Position numbers and translations under genes: made by a program. This document shows, piece by piece, positions 33,351 through 41,789 of a stretch of DNA of 64,000 bases. The notes below the pieces were generated by a model. That model was not told the DNA's origin. It searched no databases and saw only the letters and a list, made by a program, of their open reading frames with translations. The DNA lies in assembly GCF_039595935.1 (NCBI RefSeq), contig NZ_JBCNKR010000006.1, forward strand, positions 806,001-870,000, read 5' to 3'. Numbering within the stretch: the first letter of the stretch is position 1; every line of letters begins with the position of its first letter. The DNA comes from Flavobacterium sp. GTDB lineage: Bacteria > Bacteroidota > Bacteroidia > Flavobacteriales > Flavobacteriaceae.

Positions 33351-35990
33351 ATGAAACAGAAACATTCTTATTTAGGTATATTATTTTTGATAATATGCTT
33401 AATTACTGTTCAAAATAAGGTATTTGCCCAGGCAAAAAACACCGTTTCCGGAAAAGTTTTAGACGAAACCGGACAATCAATTCCCGGAGCTAATGTATCT
33501 TTAAAAGACACTGGAAAAAATACGATAACAGATGAAAACGGACGTTACGTTTTTACAGATGTTATTGCCGGAAATTATATTGTAGAAGCGACAAATGTGG
33601 GCTACAAAACGTATAGCAAAGAAATTTCAGTAAAAGAAGGAGAATCTGTAGTTACAGATTTACTTTTAGAAACCGAATCTCAAAGTTTAAAAGAAGTTGT
33701 AGTAACAGGTTCATCTGCCCCAAGATCAAAATTAGAATCGAGCGTTGCCATTACCACAATGGGAGCAAAAGCAATCGAAGACAGAGCGCCATCGAGCACG
33801 GCGGCTTTATTACAGACAATTCCGGGATTTGTGGTTGAAGCATCTGGAGGAGAAATTGGAAACAACCTTTTTGCAAGAGGAATTCCATCAGCAGGAGCGT
33901 ATGAATATGTACAGATTCAGGAAGACGGATTACCGGTTTTTGAAGATGGAGCTTTACAATTTGCCAACGCAGATACATTTTACAGACTTGATGAAACAGT
34001 AAGTAAAATGGAAGCTGTTCGTGGAGGTTCTGCGTCAATTTTTGCAAACAATGCTCCGGGTGGAATTATCAACTTCATTACGAAAACGGGTCAGAATGAT
34101 TTTCAGGGAAGAGCAAAATTCACGACTTCAGATTACGGAATGTTCAGAACCGATCTTAATTTATCTGGCGCTTTAGTTCAGGATAAATTATTCTTTAATG
34201 TCGGCGGATTCTACAGAACTGATAATGGAGTAAGAAATACGGGTTTTACGGCTAATAAAGGCGGACAAATAAAAGGAAATCTTACCTATAAATTTGACGA
34301 CAACGATTATTTAAGAGTTAACTTCAAACATCTTGACGACAGAAATACATTCTATTTGCCAATTCCATTAAAAAGCAACAACGGAAAAGTAGAAGGAATT
34401 CCGGGCTTTAATCCAAATTACGGAACTTTGACTTCTGTTAATTTCAGTCATTTAAATGTTCCTCAATACGGCGGCGGAACTTTTAGCGCAGATTTAGAAG
34501 ATGGTTCTCATCCAATTATCAACTCAATTGGAGCAGAATTCAAAAAGAAAATTTCTGAAAAAGTTACTTTCAAAAATGCTTTCAAACAAACTAGCATCGA
34601 TTTAAATTACAATGCTATTTTCCCAAATGGCGGACCTTGGACACAAGAGGCGTATGCAACAGGAGTTCAAAACACAACAGCAAGTAATTTGACTTACAGT
34701 TATGTAGATAACGGACAAACGCTGGATCCAAACGCTTTGATTATGAGAGCAGATCTTTGGCACATCGAGAAAAAGATGAACAACTTTGCGAACAATTTCT
34801 CTTTTTCTTTTGATTTAGATCCTGTGAAATTAACAGCTGGTTATTACTATTCTAACTGGAAATCAAATCAATACTGGAACTGGAATTCCTATTTAGTAAG
34901 CGTTTCAGATAATCCGAGATTATTAAATGTAAAAGATAATACAACCGGAGTTGATCATACCTGGAATGGTATCGAAAGAATTACATGGCTGGAAAGAGAT
35001 GCACAGACAAAAGGACTTTTGAATGATATTTATGCTGATGCTGAAATTAAAGCTACAGATAATTTAACCTTCAACGCAGGTTTAAGATATAATAAAGATA
35101 AATATTCCGGATACAGAGACAATGCTAGATTTTTTGCAGAAAACTTAGGAGTTTTAGACAACAATACGGCTGACGACGCGGTAACAACGGTAAAAGGAAA
35201 TCCGTATACATACTGGAGATATGATGTAAGCGAATGGTCATACACTGCGGCTGGAAACTACAAATTCAACGATAATATGGCTTCATACGTTCGCTACAGC
35301 CACGGTTTTAGATCTCCAATTGAAGAATCATTTTATGATAATGCTGCCAATTTAAGCAAGCTGGAAAATACAGAAGTAAATCAGTTTGAGTTGGGTTATA
35401 AATATTCAAGTTCTTTCTTCTCAGTAAATGCGAATTTATTTCACATGAACTTGAAAAATGTTGCTTTCACAGATATTTTATCTGATGGATCTTCAGAAAA
35501 CAAATTTGCCGACGTAAACAATATTGGTCTTGAAGTGGAAACGAATGCAAGATATAAATTTGCAAAACTGAACTTTACATTCACAGTTCAAAAACCAGAA
35601 TACGACAATTTTACCGGAACAAATGCCGATGGTTCTACTTTTGATTTTAACGGAAATACAGCGCGAAGAATCCCTAAATTTTTCTGTAACCTAAGACCAG
35701 AAGTTGATATTACAAAAGATTTTACAGCTTATGTTCAGTTTTCTTATTATGATAAAAAATTCACAAATCAGGATAACAAACAAGTTTTACCGGCTTACAA
35801 AGAAGTTGGAGCAGGGTTAAATTATACGTATAATAACCTTCGTTTTGCAGTCGATGCTTCGAATTTATTCAACGAAATTGGTTTAACAGAAGGAGATCCA
35901 AGACAAACAACATCTGCAGCAAGCGATGTGTTTATGGCAAGACCTATTTTAGGACGCGCGTTTAGATTTTCTGTAGCGATTAATTTCTAA
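33351..35990 (+). CDS. TonB-dependent receptor of the trehalose module
   Basis: The 879-residue outer-membrane protein has a signal peptide (to about residue 26), a CarboxypepD_reg-like domain (VSGKVLDETGQSIPGANVSL), a plug (LKEVVVTGSSAPRSKLESSV, LFARGIPSAGAYEYVQIQED, MEAVRGGSASIFANNAPGGI) and a barrel ending RAFRFSVAINF. No SusD partner follows, so it is not a SusC/D pair. Its place before an MFS transporter and a trehalase suggests uptake of trehalose or a related disaccharide through the outer membrane. Confidence 0.9.
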   Translation: MKQKHSYLGILFLIICLITVQNKVFAQAKNTVSGKVLDETGQSIPGANVSLKDTGKNTITDENGRYVFTDVIAGNYIVEATNVGYKTYSKEISVKEGESVVTDLLLETESQSLKEVVVTGSSAPRSKLESSVAITTMGAKAIEDRAPSSTAALLQTIPGFVVEASGGEIGNNLFARGIPSAGAYEYVQIQEDGLPVFEDGALQFANADTFYRLDETVSKMEAVRGGSASIFANNAPGGIINFITKTGQNDFQGRAKFTTSDYGMFRTDLNLSGALVQDKLFFNVGGFYRTDNGVRNTGFTANKGGQIKGNLTYKFDDNDYLRVNFKHLDDRNTFYLPIPLKSNNGKVEGIPGFNPNYGTLTSVNFSHLNVPQYGGGTFSADLEDGSHPIINSIGAEFKKKISEKVTFKNAFKQTSIDLNYNAIFPNGGPWTQEAYATGVQNTTASNLTYSYVDNGQTLDPNALIMRADLWHIEKKMNNFANNFSFSFDLDPVKLTAGYYYSNWKSNQYWNWNSYLVSVSDNPRLLNVKDNTTGVDHTWNGIERITWLERDAQTKGLLNDIYADAEIKATDNLTFNAGLRYNKDKYSGYRDNARFFAENLGVLDNNTADDAVTTVKGNPYTYWRYDVSEWSYTAAGNYKFNDNMASYVRYSHGFRSPIEESFYDNAANLSKLENTEVNQFELGYKYSSSFFSVNANLFHMNLKNVAFTDILSDGSSENKFADVNNIGLEVETNARYKFAKLNFTFTVQKPEYDNFTGTNADGSTFDFNGNTARRIPKFFCNLRPEVDITKDFTAYVQFSYYDKKFTNQDNKQVLPAYKEVGAGLNYTYNNLRFAVDASNLFNEIGLTEGDPRQTTSAASDVFMARPILGRAFRFSVAINF

Positions 35991-36000
35991 ATTTATATAT

Positions 36001-36041
36001 ACGGTATCGTAGAGACGCACTGCTGTGCGTCTCCGCACCGT
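36001..36041. repeat. REP-like palindrome between receptor and MFS genes
   Basis: Perfect stem GAGACGCAC/GTGCGTCTC (36012-36033, loop TGCT) is extended by outer arms ACGGT/ACCGT. There is no T tract. It may stabilise or attenuate the message between the receptor and the inner-membrane transporter. Confidence 0.7.
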
Positions 36042-36080
36042 AACCACAACGTATTACGTGCCAAAAAATACAAAATACAA

Positions 36081-37301
36081 ATGAAAAACATAGGAATTAA
36101 AATCTCACTTTACCTCAATTATTTTGTCTTCGCCATTTTATTAAACAGCGTAGGAATAGTGATTTTAAAATCACAGAAAAATTACGGAGTCGATGAAGTT
36201 CAGGCGAGTATTTTAGAAGCCTTTAAAGACATGCCAATTGCTATTGTATCCTTTTTTATAGCCTCTTTTTTGCCCCGAATTGGCTATAGAAAAGCCATGT
36301 TAATAGGATTGAGTTTAGTGACTTTGGCCTGTATTTCTATGTATTTTGGAAACTCGTTTGACAGTGCCAAAATTCTTTTTGCAACCGTTGGAGTTTCATT
36401 TGCTTTGATAAAAGTTTCTGTTTATTCCTTAATAGGAACGGTAACCGAAACCAAAAAAGAACACAACGCCTTAATGAGCAGTATTGAAGGATTTTTTATG
36501 GTAGGAATTGCGCTGGCCTATTTTTTATTTCCGGCGTTTAATAATGAAAATGATCCCAATTCATGGCTAAATGTATATTGGTTATTAGCCGGATTATCAT
36601 TTTTGTCATTTCTGTTTTTACTTTTTATAAAATTTGAAGAAACCGAAGCTGCAGCAGGAGCAAACCTAAAAGATGATTTCCTGCAGATGTTCAAATTGAT
36701 GGCAAAACTGCTGACCGTTATTTTTGTAATCAGCGTGTTTTTATTTGTAATGATCGAGCAGGGAATACTTTCGTGGCTGCCAACATTTAATACAAAAGTG
36801 CTTCATCTGCCGGAAAATATCAGCATAATGATGGCCAGTATTTTAGCAGTTTCACTAGCAATCGGAAGATTGATTGCCGGAATTGTAACCAAAAAAGTAA
36901 ACTGGATTTGGGTGTTGACTTTTTGCATTATTTCCGCTATGCTTTTGGTAACATTTGTACTTCCAAAAACAGTTGGATTAGAAGTAAAAAACATCGAGAC
37001 ACTTTCAGATATTCCGTTAATTGGTTTCGCATTTCCTTTAATTGGATTGTTTATTGCACCTATTTATCCGTTGTTAAATTCGATTGTATTAAGCGCTTTA
37101 CCAAAGAATCTGCAAAGTTCAATGACCGGATTAATCGTGATTTTTTCTGCACTTGGCGGAACATTAGGATCCAGAATAACAGGCTGGCTTTTTAAAAACG
37201 AAGGACCTGAAAAAGCTTTTTATTTCACCTTAATTCCGATGACTTTGTTACTGATCTCCTTTTTTATTCTTAAAAAAATAACTGCAAAAGATGAAATTTA
37301 G
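36081..37301 (+). CDS. MFS transporter, probably for trehalose
   Basis: The 406-residue protein has about 12 predicted helices and an MFS A-like loop (SFLPRIGYRKAMLIGLSLV). It lies between the TonB receptor and the trehalase, and its stop overlaps the trehalase start by 11 nt, so the two are probably co-translated. Inner-membrane uptake of intact disaccharide is inferred from this context; the substrate cannot be read from the protein itself. Confidence 0.85.
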   Translation: MKNIGIKISLYLNYFVFAILLNSVGIVILKSQKNYGVDEVQASILEAFKDMPIAIVSFFIASFLPRIGYRKAMLIGLSLVTLACISMYFGNSFDSAKILFATVGVSFALIKVSVYSLIGTVTETKKEHNALMSSIEGFFMVGIALAYFLFPAFNNENDPNSWLNVYWLLAGLSFLSFLFLLFIKFEETEAAAGANLKDDFLQMFKLMAKLLTVIFVISVFLFVMIEQGILSWLPTFNTKVLHLPENISIMMASILAVSLAIGRLIAGIVTKKVNWIWVLTFCIISAMLLVTFVLPKTVGLEVKNIETLSDIPLIGFAFPLIGLFIAPIYPLLNSIVLSALPKNLQSSMTGLIVIFSALGGTLGSRITGWLFKNEGPEKAFYFTLIPMTLLLISFFILKKITAKDEI

Positions 37302-39156
37302 ACTACATATAACCCAAACCATCGAAAAATTATTGGCTCAGGAAGATACTGACGGTGATAAAAAAATTACGATTGATGACAACGGTCCCAAAAACTTTTT
37401 GCTGTACGATTTGGATGGAAATCCGGTAGAAATTAAAGGAACGTATCAGCTTTCAAATCTATTGCAGGAATTGGCTTTGGCTAAAAAAAACAATACAGAA
37501 TTTGCAGAAATTGATTTGAATGAAATTACCGAAGATCCTGTAAAACGCATCTCAAGAAAAATAAAAGATTTATACTGGAATGGACTTACACGAACAATTG
37601 ACGCAACAGGCGTAAAGAAAATTCTGGAAGACGATAAAATCGAAAATGAATTTGCCTATTTATATGTGCCTTTTGGAGACGAAATTGTTTTTGATTATTT
37701 CAAAAAATTAGAAGCTACAACGCCAAAATTAAAAGTGTTGCAATTGCCGAAAAATATTACTCCTGAATATGTTTTATCGCTGAACAAAAAACCGGGAATT
37801 TTGGCTTTGGCACTTCAAATAAAAAACAATGAAATTTCGGGCGTTCCGTTTGTCGTTCCCGGCGGAAGATTCAACGAAATGTACGGCTGGGACAGTTATT
37901 TTATTGCCAAAGGACTTTTGATTGATGATAAAATTGACCTTGCTTTGGGCATTGCCGAAAACTTCAAATATCAAATAGATCATTACGGAAAAATTTTAAA
38001 TGCCAACCGCAGTTATTACTTAACCCGAACGCAGCCGCCGCTTTATACATCTTTAATTATGGATGTTTTAGAAAAGTCAAATCCGGATATTTTTTGGATT
38101 GAAAGACATTTAAAAACTGCCATAAAAGAATATTTAACGGTTTGGATGGAAGAAGGAAAAAGACTTACTGCAAATGGTTTAAATCGTTATAAAGCAGAAG
38201 GAATCGGACTTCCGTTTGAGGTTGAAGAAGGACATTTTGATGATATTCTGGAACAATACGCGCCAAAATATAATCTCTCAACCCGTGAATTTGAAAAGAA
38301 ATATCTCGAAAGAGAAATCGTTGATCCTGAGCTTGATAAGTATTTTACGCACGACCGAAGCATGCGTGAAAGCGGACACGATACAACTCATAGATTGGTT
38401 GGAGTTTGTGCTAATTTGAATACCGTTGCAATTAATAGTTTGCTTTATAAATACGAAACAGATATTGCTTTTTTGATTCAAAAATACTTTAAAAATGAAT
38501 TTCAGTATTTTGAGGATAAATCTTTTTCAAGTGAATATTGGCAGCAAAAAGCTTCTTCAAGAAAAGAAAAAATAAACAAATTGTTATGGAATCAAGAAAA
38601 GGGAATTTATTTCGATTATGATTTTGTAAACGAAAAACAGCATGTTTTTGATGCTGCGACAACTTTTTATCCGCTTTGGGCAAAAATAAGTACGCCCGAA
38701 CAAGCCGATATTTTGATTAAAAAAACACTTTCAAAATTTAAAATGAAAGGCGGAATTTCTGGAAGTACCAAAGAATCTATCGCCGGTTTTGATGATAATT
38801 CGCCAACAAGACAATGGGATTATCCATTTGGCTGGGCGCCGCATCAAATGCTTTTATGGGAAGGTTTGCTGAATTATAATTTTAACGAAGAAGCACAGGA
38901 AATGGTGTATCGCTGGCTTTGGCTGATTACCAGAAACGCGGTTGATTATAATGGAACAATTCCCGAAAAGTTTGATTTATCGATAAGCTCCCACAAAATC
39001 TTCGCAGAATACGGAAACGTAGGAACGGAGTTTAATTACATAACCGAAGAAGGTTTTGGATGGATGAACGCTTCATATCAATTCGGTTTGACGATTTTAG
39101 AAGAGGATTTAAAACAAAAATTATCAGATTTAGTTGATCCTGATGAACTTTTTTAA
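37291..39156 (+). CDS. Trehalase (GH37) with N-terminal EF-hand-like segment
   Basis: The 621-residue enzyme has both trehalase signatures: PGGRFNEMYGWDSYF (about residue 190) and QWDYPFGWAP (about 508). It splits trehalose into two glucose. There is no signal peptide, so it acts in the cytoplasm on sugar brought in by the adjacent MFS. Residues 19-30 (DTDGDKKITIDD) form an EF-hand-like loop followed by NGPK, much like the calcium-binding segment (PF07492) known from fungal neutral trehalases. That similarity is from memory and should be tested. Confidence 0.92.
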   Translation: MKFRLHITQTIEKLLAQEDTDGDKKITIDDNGPKNFLLYDLDGNPVEIKGTYQLSNLLQELALAKKNNTEFAEIDLNEITEDPVKRISRKIKDLYWNGLTRTIDATGVKKILEDDKIENEFAYLYVPFGDEIVFDYFKKLEATTPKLKVLQLPKNITPEYVLSLNKKPGILALALQIKNNEISGVPFVVPGGRFNEMYGWDSYFIAKGLLIDDKIDLALGIAENFKYQIDHYGKILNANRSYYLTRTQPPLYTSLIMDVLEKSNPDIFWIERHLKTAIKEYLTVWMEEGKRLTANGLNRYKAEGIGLPFEVEEGHFDDILEQYAPKYNLSTREFEKKYLEREIVDPELDKYFTHDRSMRESGHDTTHRLVGVCANLNTVAINSLLYKYETDIAFLIQKYFKNEFQYFEDKSFSSEYWQQKASSRKEKINKLLWNQEKGIYFDYDFVNEKQHVFDAATTFYPLWAKISTPEQADILIKKTLSKFKMKGGISGSTKESIAGFDDNSPTRQWDYPFGWAPHQMLLWEGLLNYNFNEEAQEMVYRWLWLITRNAVDYNGTIPEKFDLSISSHKIFAEYGNVGTEFNYITEEGFGWMNASYQFGLTILEEDLKQKLSDLVDPDELF

Positions 39157-39170
39157 TACCCGTAAACGAT

Positions 39171-39204
39171 AAACCCGACAGGTTTTTAAAACCTGTCGGG
39201 TTTT
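39171..39204 (+). terminator. Terminator after the trehalase gene
   Basis: AAACCCGACAGGTTT pairs with AAACCTGTCGGGTTT in a perfect stem, ending in a short T run. It also resembles a repeat element spread in flavobacterial genomes. Confidence 0.8.
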
Positions 39205-39219
39205 CTATGTGTAAGTAAT

Positions 39220-39277
39220 GCCACAGATTAAAAAGATTTCAAGGATTAAATCTGTGAAAATCTTTTTAATCTGTGGC
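39220..39277. repeat. Inverted repeat with perfect 20-bp arms
   Basis: GCCACAGATTAAAAAGATTT (39220-39239) is exactly complementary to 39258-39277. It lies at the 3' end of the polyprenyl synthase gene. There is no T tract in the right place for a simple terminator of that gene. Confidence 0.75.
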
Positions 39278-39284
39278 AAAAAAA

Positions 39285-40259
39285 CTAAACTTTTCTGCCC
39301 ATTAAATTCTCTCCAAAAGTTCTCAGAATAGTTTTCTTTTCAGCATTAATGTCTAATTTTTCTAAAGTTTCAAAAGCTTTAAAAGTATACATTTCGATCG
39401 CTTCCTGAGTAGCTTTTGAAGCTCCTGATTCGTTAAAAATAGCTTTTGCAGTTTCTATTTTTTCTGAATTATCTTCTAATTGTAAGCTGAATAATTTTTG
39501 TAATTTTGAAGCTTTTTCTTCAGATGAAAATTCTAAAGCTTTTAAGTATAAATAGGTTTTTTTGTTTTCGATGATATCACCGCCAACTTGTTTTCCAAAA
39601 GTTTCCGGATCACCAAAAGCATCCAAAAAGTCATCTTGTAATTGAAAAGCCAAACCTAAATTTAATCCGAAATCATAAATTAAATCAGCTTCTTTTTCAG
39701 AAGTTTTGGCCACAATTGCACCCATTTTCATGGCTGCAGCAACTAAAACAGCTGTTTTATATTCTATCATTTTCAGATATTCAGGAATTGTAACATCTTT
39801 TCGGGTTTCAAAATCAACATCCCATTGCTGTCCTTCACAAACTTCAAGCGCTGTTTTGCTGAAAAGTTTCGCAAGATCTCTAAAAACTTCGGGTTCATAT
39901 TGCTCAAAATATTGATACGCAAGAATTAACATGGTATCGCCAGAAAGAATTCCGGTGTTTAAATTCCATTTTTCATGAACCGTAACTTGTCCTCTTCGCA
40001 AAGGCGCATCATCCATAATATCATCATGAACAAGAGAGAAATTATGAAAAACTTCAACCGCCATTGCTGCCGGAAGCGCCACTTTATAATCAGTATCAAA
40101 AACCTCTGCGGCCATTAAAGTAAGTACTGGACGCATACGTTTTCCGCCAAGTCCTAAAATGTATTCAATAGGTTCGTAAAGATTTACGGGTTCTTTATGG
40201 ATGTCTTGTTTACTTAAATATTCAATAAAAAAATCCTGGTACTGACTTATATTGTGCAT
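39285..40259 (-). CDS. Polyprenyl diphosphate synthase (IspA/GGPS-like)
   Basis: The 324-residue trans-prenyltransferase has the first Asp-rich motif in LVHDDIMDDAPLRRG and the second in QLQDDFLDAFGD, plus GGKRMRPVLTLMAAE near the N-terminus. It joins isopentenyl diphosphate to allylic diphosphates to make farnesyl or geranylgeranyl diphosphate. Start at 40259 (MHNISQYQDFF) is preferred because the upstream Met at 40301 lies beyond a -7 box. Chain length cannot be set from the sequence alone. Confidence 0.92.
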   Translation of the reverse strand: MHNISQYQDFFIEYLSKQDIHKEPVNLYEPIEYILGLGGKRMRPVLTLMAAEVFDTDYKVALPAAMAVEVFHNFSLVHDDIMDDAPLRRGQVTVHEKWNLNTGILSGDTMLILAYQYFEQYEPEVFRDLAKLFSKTALEVCEGQQWDVDFETRKDVTIPEYLKMIEYKTAVLVAAAMKMGAIVAKTSEKEADLIYDFGLNLGLAFQLQDDFLDAFGDPETFGKQVGGDIIENKKTYLYLKALEFSSEEKASKLQKLFSLQLEDNSEKIETAKAIFNESGASKATQEAIEMYTFKAFETLEKLDINAEKKTILRTFGENLMGRKV

Positions 40260-40285
40260 AAAATGAAATTCTGATTTACGAGCTT

Positions 40286-40293
40286 CAAAGATA
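40286..40293 (-). promoter_or_regulatory. Candidate -7 box of the polyprenyl synthase gene
   Basis: TATCTTTG on the minus strand fits TAnnTTTG, 27 nt before the chosen start. No clear -33 box is seen. Confidence 0.4.
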
Positions 40294-40406
40294 CAATTCA
40301 AATATGAATTATTTCTTTCCTAAAATTTTAAAAAGAGAGTTTCCATTCAAAATAACCCTCAAAAGCGTTAATTCTTAGGGTTTTAAAATTATTTCAAAAA
40401 AAACAC

Positions 40407-40434
40407 GGAAACTTTTTTGGTGTTTAGAGTTTCC
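40407..40434. promoter_or_regulatory. Operator 1 (GGAAACT-N14-AGTTTCC)
   Basis: GGAAACT and AGTTTCC form a 7-bp inverted repeat with a 14-nt spacer. It covers the -33 box and spacer of the YceI-gene promoter. The same architecture recurs at 40458 and 41098. Likely bound by the TetR protein encoded at 41160. Confidence 0.75.
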
Positions 40435-40446
40435 TGTATATATTTG
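40416..40446 (+). promoter_or_regulatory. Promoter of the YceI-like gene
   Basis: TTTG, exactly 19 nt, then TATATTTG: a textbook Bacteroidota promoter. Transcription should start near 40453, between two operator copies. Confidence 0.75.
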
Positions 40447-40457
40447 CAGCATTAAAT

Positions 40458-40485
40458 GGAAACTGACAACACTATAAAAGTTTCC
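40458..40485. promoter_or_regulatory. Operator 2 (GGAAACT-N14-AGTTTCC)
   Basis: Second copy of the inverted repeat with the same 14-nt spacer, just downstream of the predicted transcript start of the YceI gene. Its centre is 51 bp from that of operator 1. Confidence 0.75.
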
Positions 40486-40529
40486 GTATAGAGTTTTAAA
40501 TAAATATAAACTCATTAAATCAGATAGTT

Positions 40530-41051
40530 ATGAAAACAACATGGACCTTAGATTCTACACAATCAGATGTTTTAATTAAAATGAGACATTCAAAAATTGC
40601 TTATTTAGGAGGAGCTACAAATAAATTTGGCGGTTATGTGAGTCTTGAAGATAATGAAATTGAAGATGCATCGGTAGAGTTTTCACTTGATATTAATAAT
40701 AAAAACGAAAGTTTCCAGAAGGTAGATTCCTATTTACAGCTTCAGGATTTTTTTGATGCGGATGAACATCCAATCATCAGCTTTAAATCGACTTCATTTC
40801 AAAAAGTAAACAACAACATAAATTTCATTAAAGGAGATTTAACCATAAAAGATGTAACCAAAGTGGTTGAACTTGATGCAGAATTTATTGGTGTGAATAC
40901 TTATAACGGACAAAAGAAAGTAGCTTTTGAAATTAAAGGCGACATTAAACGTCAGGATTTCGGTTTAGATTATAATTCTTTTCAGCACAATGGAGGTTTA
41001 GCTCTTGGAAAAGATATTAAGCTGATCGCAAATTTAGAATTCAGCATATAA
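40530..41051 (+). CDS. YceI-family protein, cytoplasmic
   Basis: The 173-residue protein has the YceI lipocalin-like pattern: start WTLDSTQSDVLIKMRH, middle DSYLQLQDFFDADEHPIISF, then DLTIKDVTKVVELDAEF. The fold binds isoprenoid-like or other hydrophobic ligands. Unlike most YceI proteins it has no signal peptide, so it should stay in the cytoplasm. Two operator copies surround its promoter, tying it to the TetR-efflux operon downstream. Confidence 0.9.
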   Translation: MKTTWTLDSTQSDVLIKMRHSKIAYLGGATNKFGGYVSLEDNEIEDASVEFSLDINNKNESFQKVDSYLQLQDFFDADEHPIISFKSTSFQKVNNNINFIKGDLTIKDVTKVVELDAEFIGVNTYNGQKKVAFEIKGDIKRQDFGLDYNSFQHNGGLALGKDIKLIANLEFSI

Positions 41052-41097
41052 ATCTTATATATTGAATAAATTAATGTAAAATTATTACAAAAACAAC

Positions 41098-41125
41098 GGA
41101 AACTATTTTTTAAATTTTAGTTTCC
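41098..41125. promoter_or_regulatory. Operator 3 (GGAAACT-N14-AGTTTCC)
   Basis: Third copy with identical half-sites and spacer length, placed four bases before the -7 box (TATATTTG, 41130-41137) of the TetR gene. It fits autoregulation of the efflux operon. Confidence 0.75.
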
Positions 41126-41129
41126 TATT

Positions 41130-41137
41130 TATATTTG
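41130..41137 (+). promoter_or_regulatory. -7 box of the TetR-efflux operon
   Basis: TATATTTG fits TAnnTTTG, 22 nt before the TetR start. At the -33 position there is TTTT rather than TTTG. Confidence 0.55.
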
Positions 41138-41159
41138 TAATACAATTGGGAAAATCAAA

Positions 41160-41759
41160 ATGAAAGAGAAAATAATATCAAAAGCAAGCGAACTTTTTTT
41201 AAAGCTTGGTTTTAAGAGTGTTACGATGGATGACATTGCTGGAGAAATGTGTATTTCAAAAAAAACGATTTACAAGTATTTCTGCAATAAGGAAGTTTTA
41301 ATCGAAGAAAGCACTTCAATGGTTCATAAACAAGTTCACGAAATTATGGACACCATTATTGCAAAGAATTATAATGCGATTCATGAAAACTTTGAGATTA
41401 GAGAAATGTTTCGTGATATGTTTAAAAACAACATTGATACTTCTCCAATTTACCAGTTGAAAAAACATTATCCTGAGATTTACCAAAATATACTATCCAT
41501 CGAAATTGAGCAGTGTACGCAATGTTTTAGAGATAATATCGAAAAAGGAATTCGCGAAGGATTATACAGAAGCGAACTAAATGTTGAGGTTTATGTGAAG
41601 TTTTACTACACCTTAATTTTTCATATTAACGAAAATACAGTTTCTGAAAGTGAAGCACAAAGAATAGAATTAGAAGCATTAGAATATCATACCCGGGCTA
41701 TGGCAACAGAAAAAGGAATAGCCGAGCTTGAAAAACAACTTAAAAAAGTAAAATCATAA
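41160..41759 (+). CDS. TetR-family repressor
   Basis: The 199-residue protein has an N-terminal TetR HTH (VTMDDIAGEMCISKKTIYKY, then FCNKEVLIEE) and a helical ligand domain with no clear relation to a named subgroup. It is first in a rightward run with TolC, MFP and RND genes, 30 nt apart. Inverted repeats at its own promoter and at the YceI promoter are the likely targets. The inducer is unknown; a hydrophobic substrate of the pump is plausible. Confidence 0.9.
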   Translation: MKEKIISKASELFLKLGFKSVTMDDIAGEMCISKKTIYKYFCNKEVLIEESTSMVHKQVHEIMDTIIAKNYNAIHENFEIREMFRDMFKNNIDTSPIYQLKKHYPEIYQNILSIEIEQCTQCFRDNIEKGIREGLYRSELNVEVYVKFYYTLIFHINENTVSESEAQRIELEALEYHTRAMATEKGIAELEKQLKKVKS

Positions 41760-41789
41760 TCATCATCAATAAATAATATTTAACTACAT

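Noticed and set aside
33351..35990. SusC/SusD polysaccharide utilisation locus
   Set aside because: No SusD-like lipoprotein follows the receptor; an MFS transporter and a trehalase follow instead.
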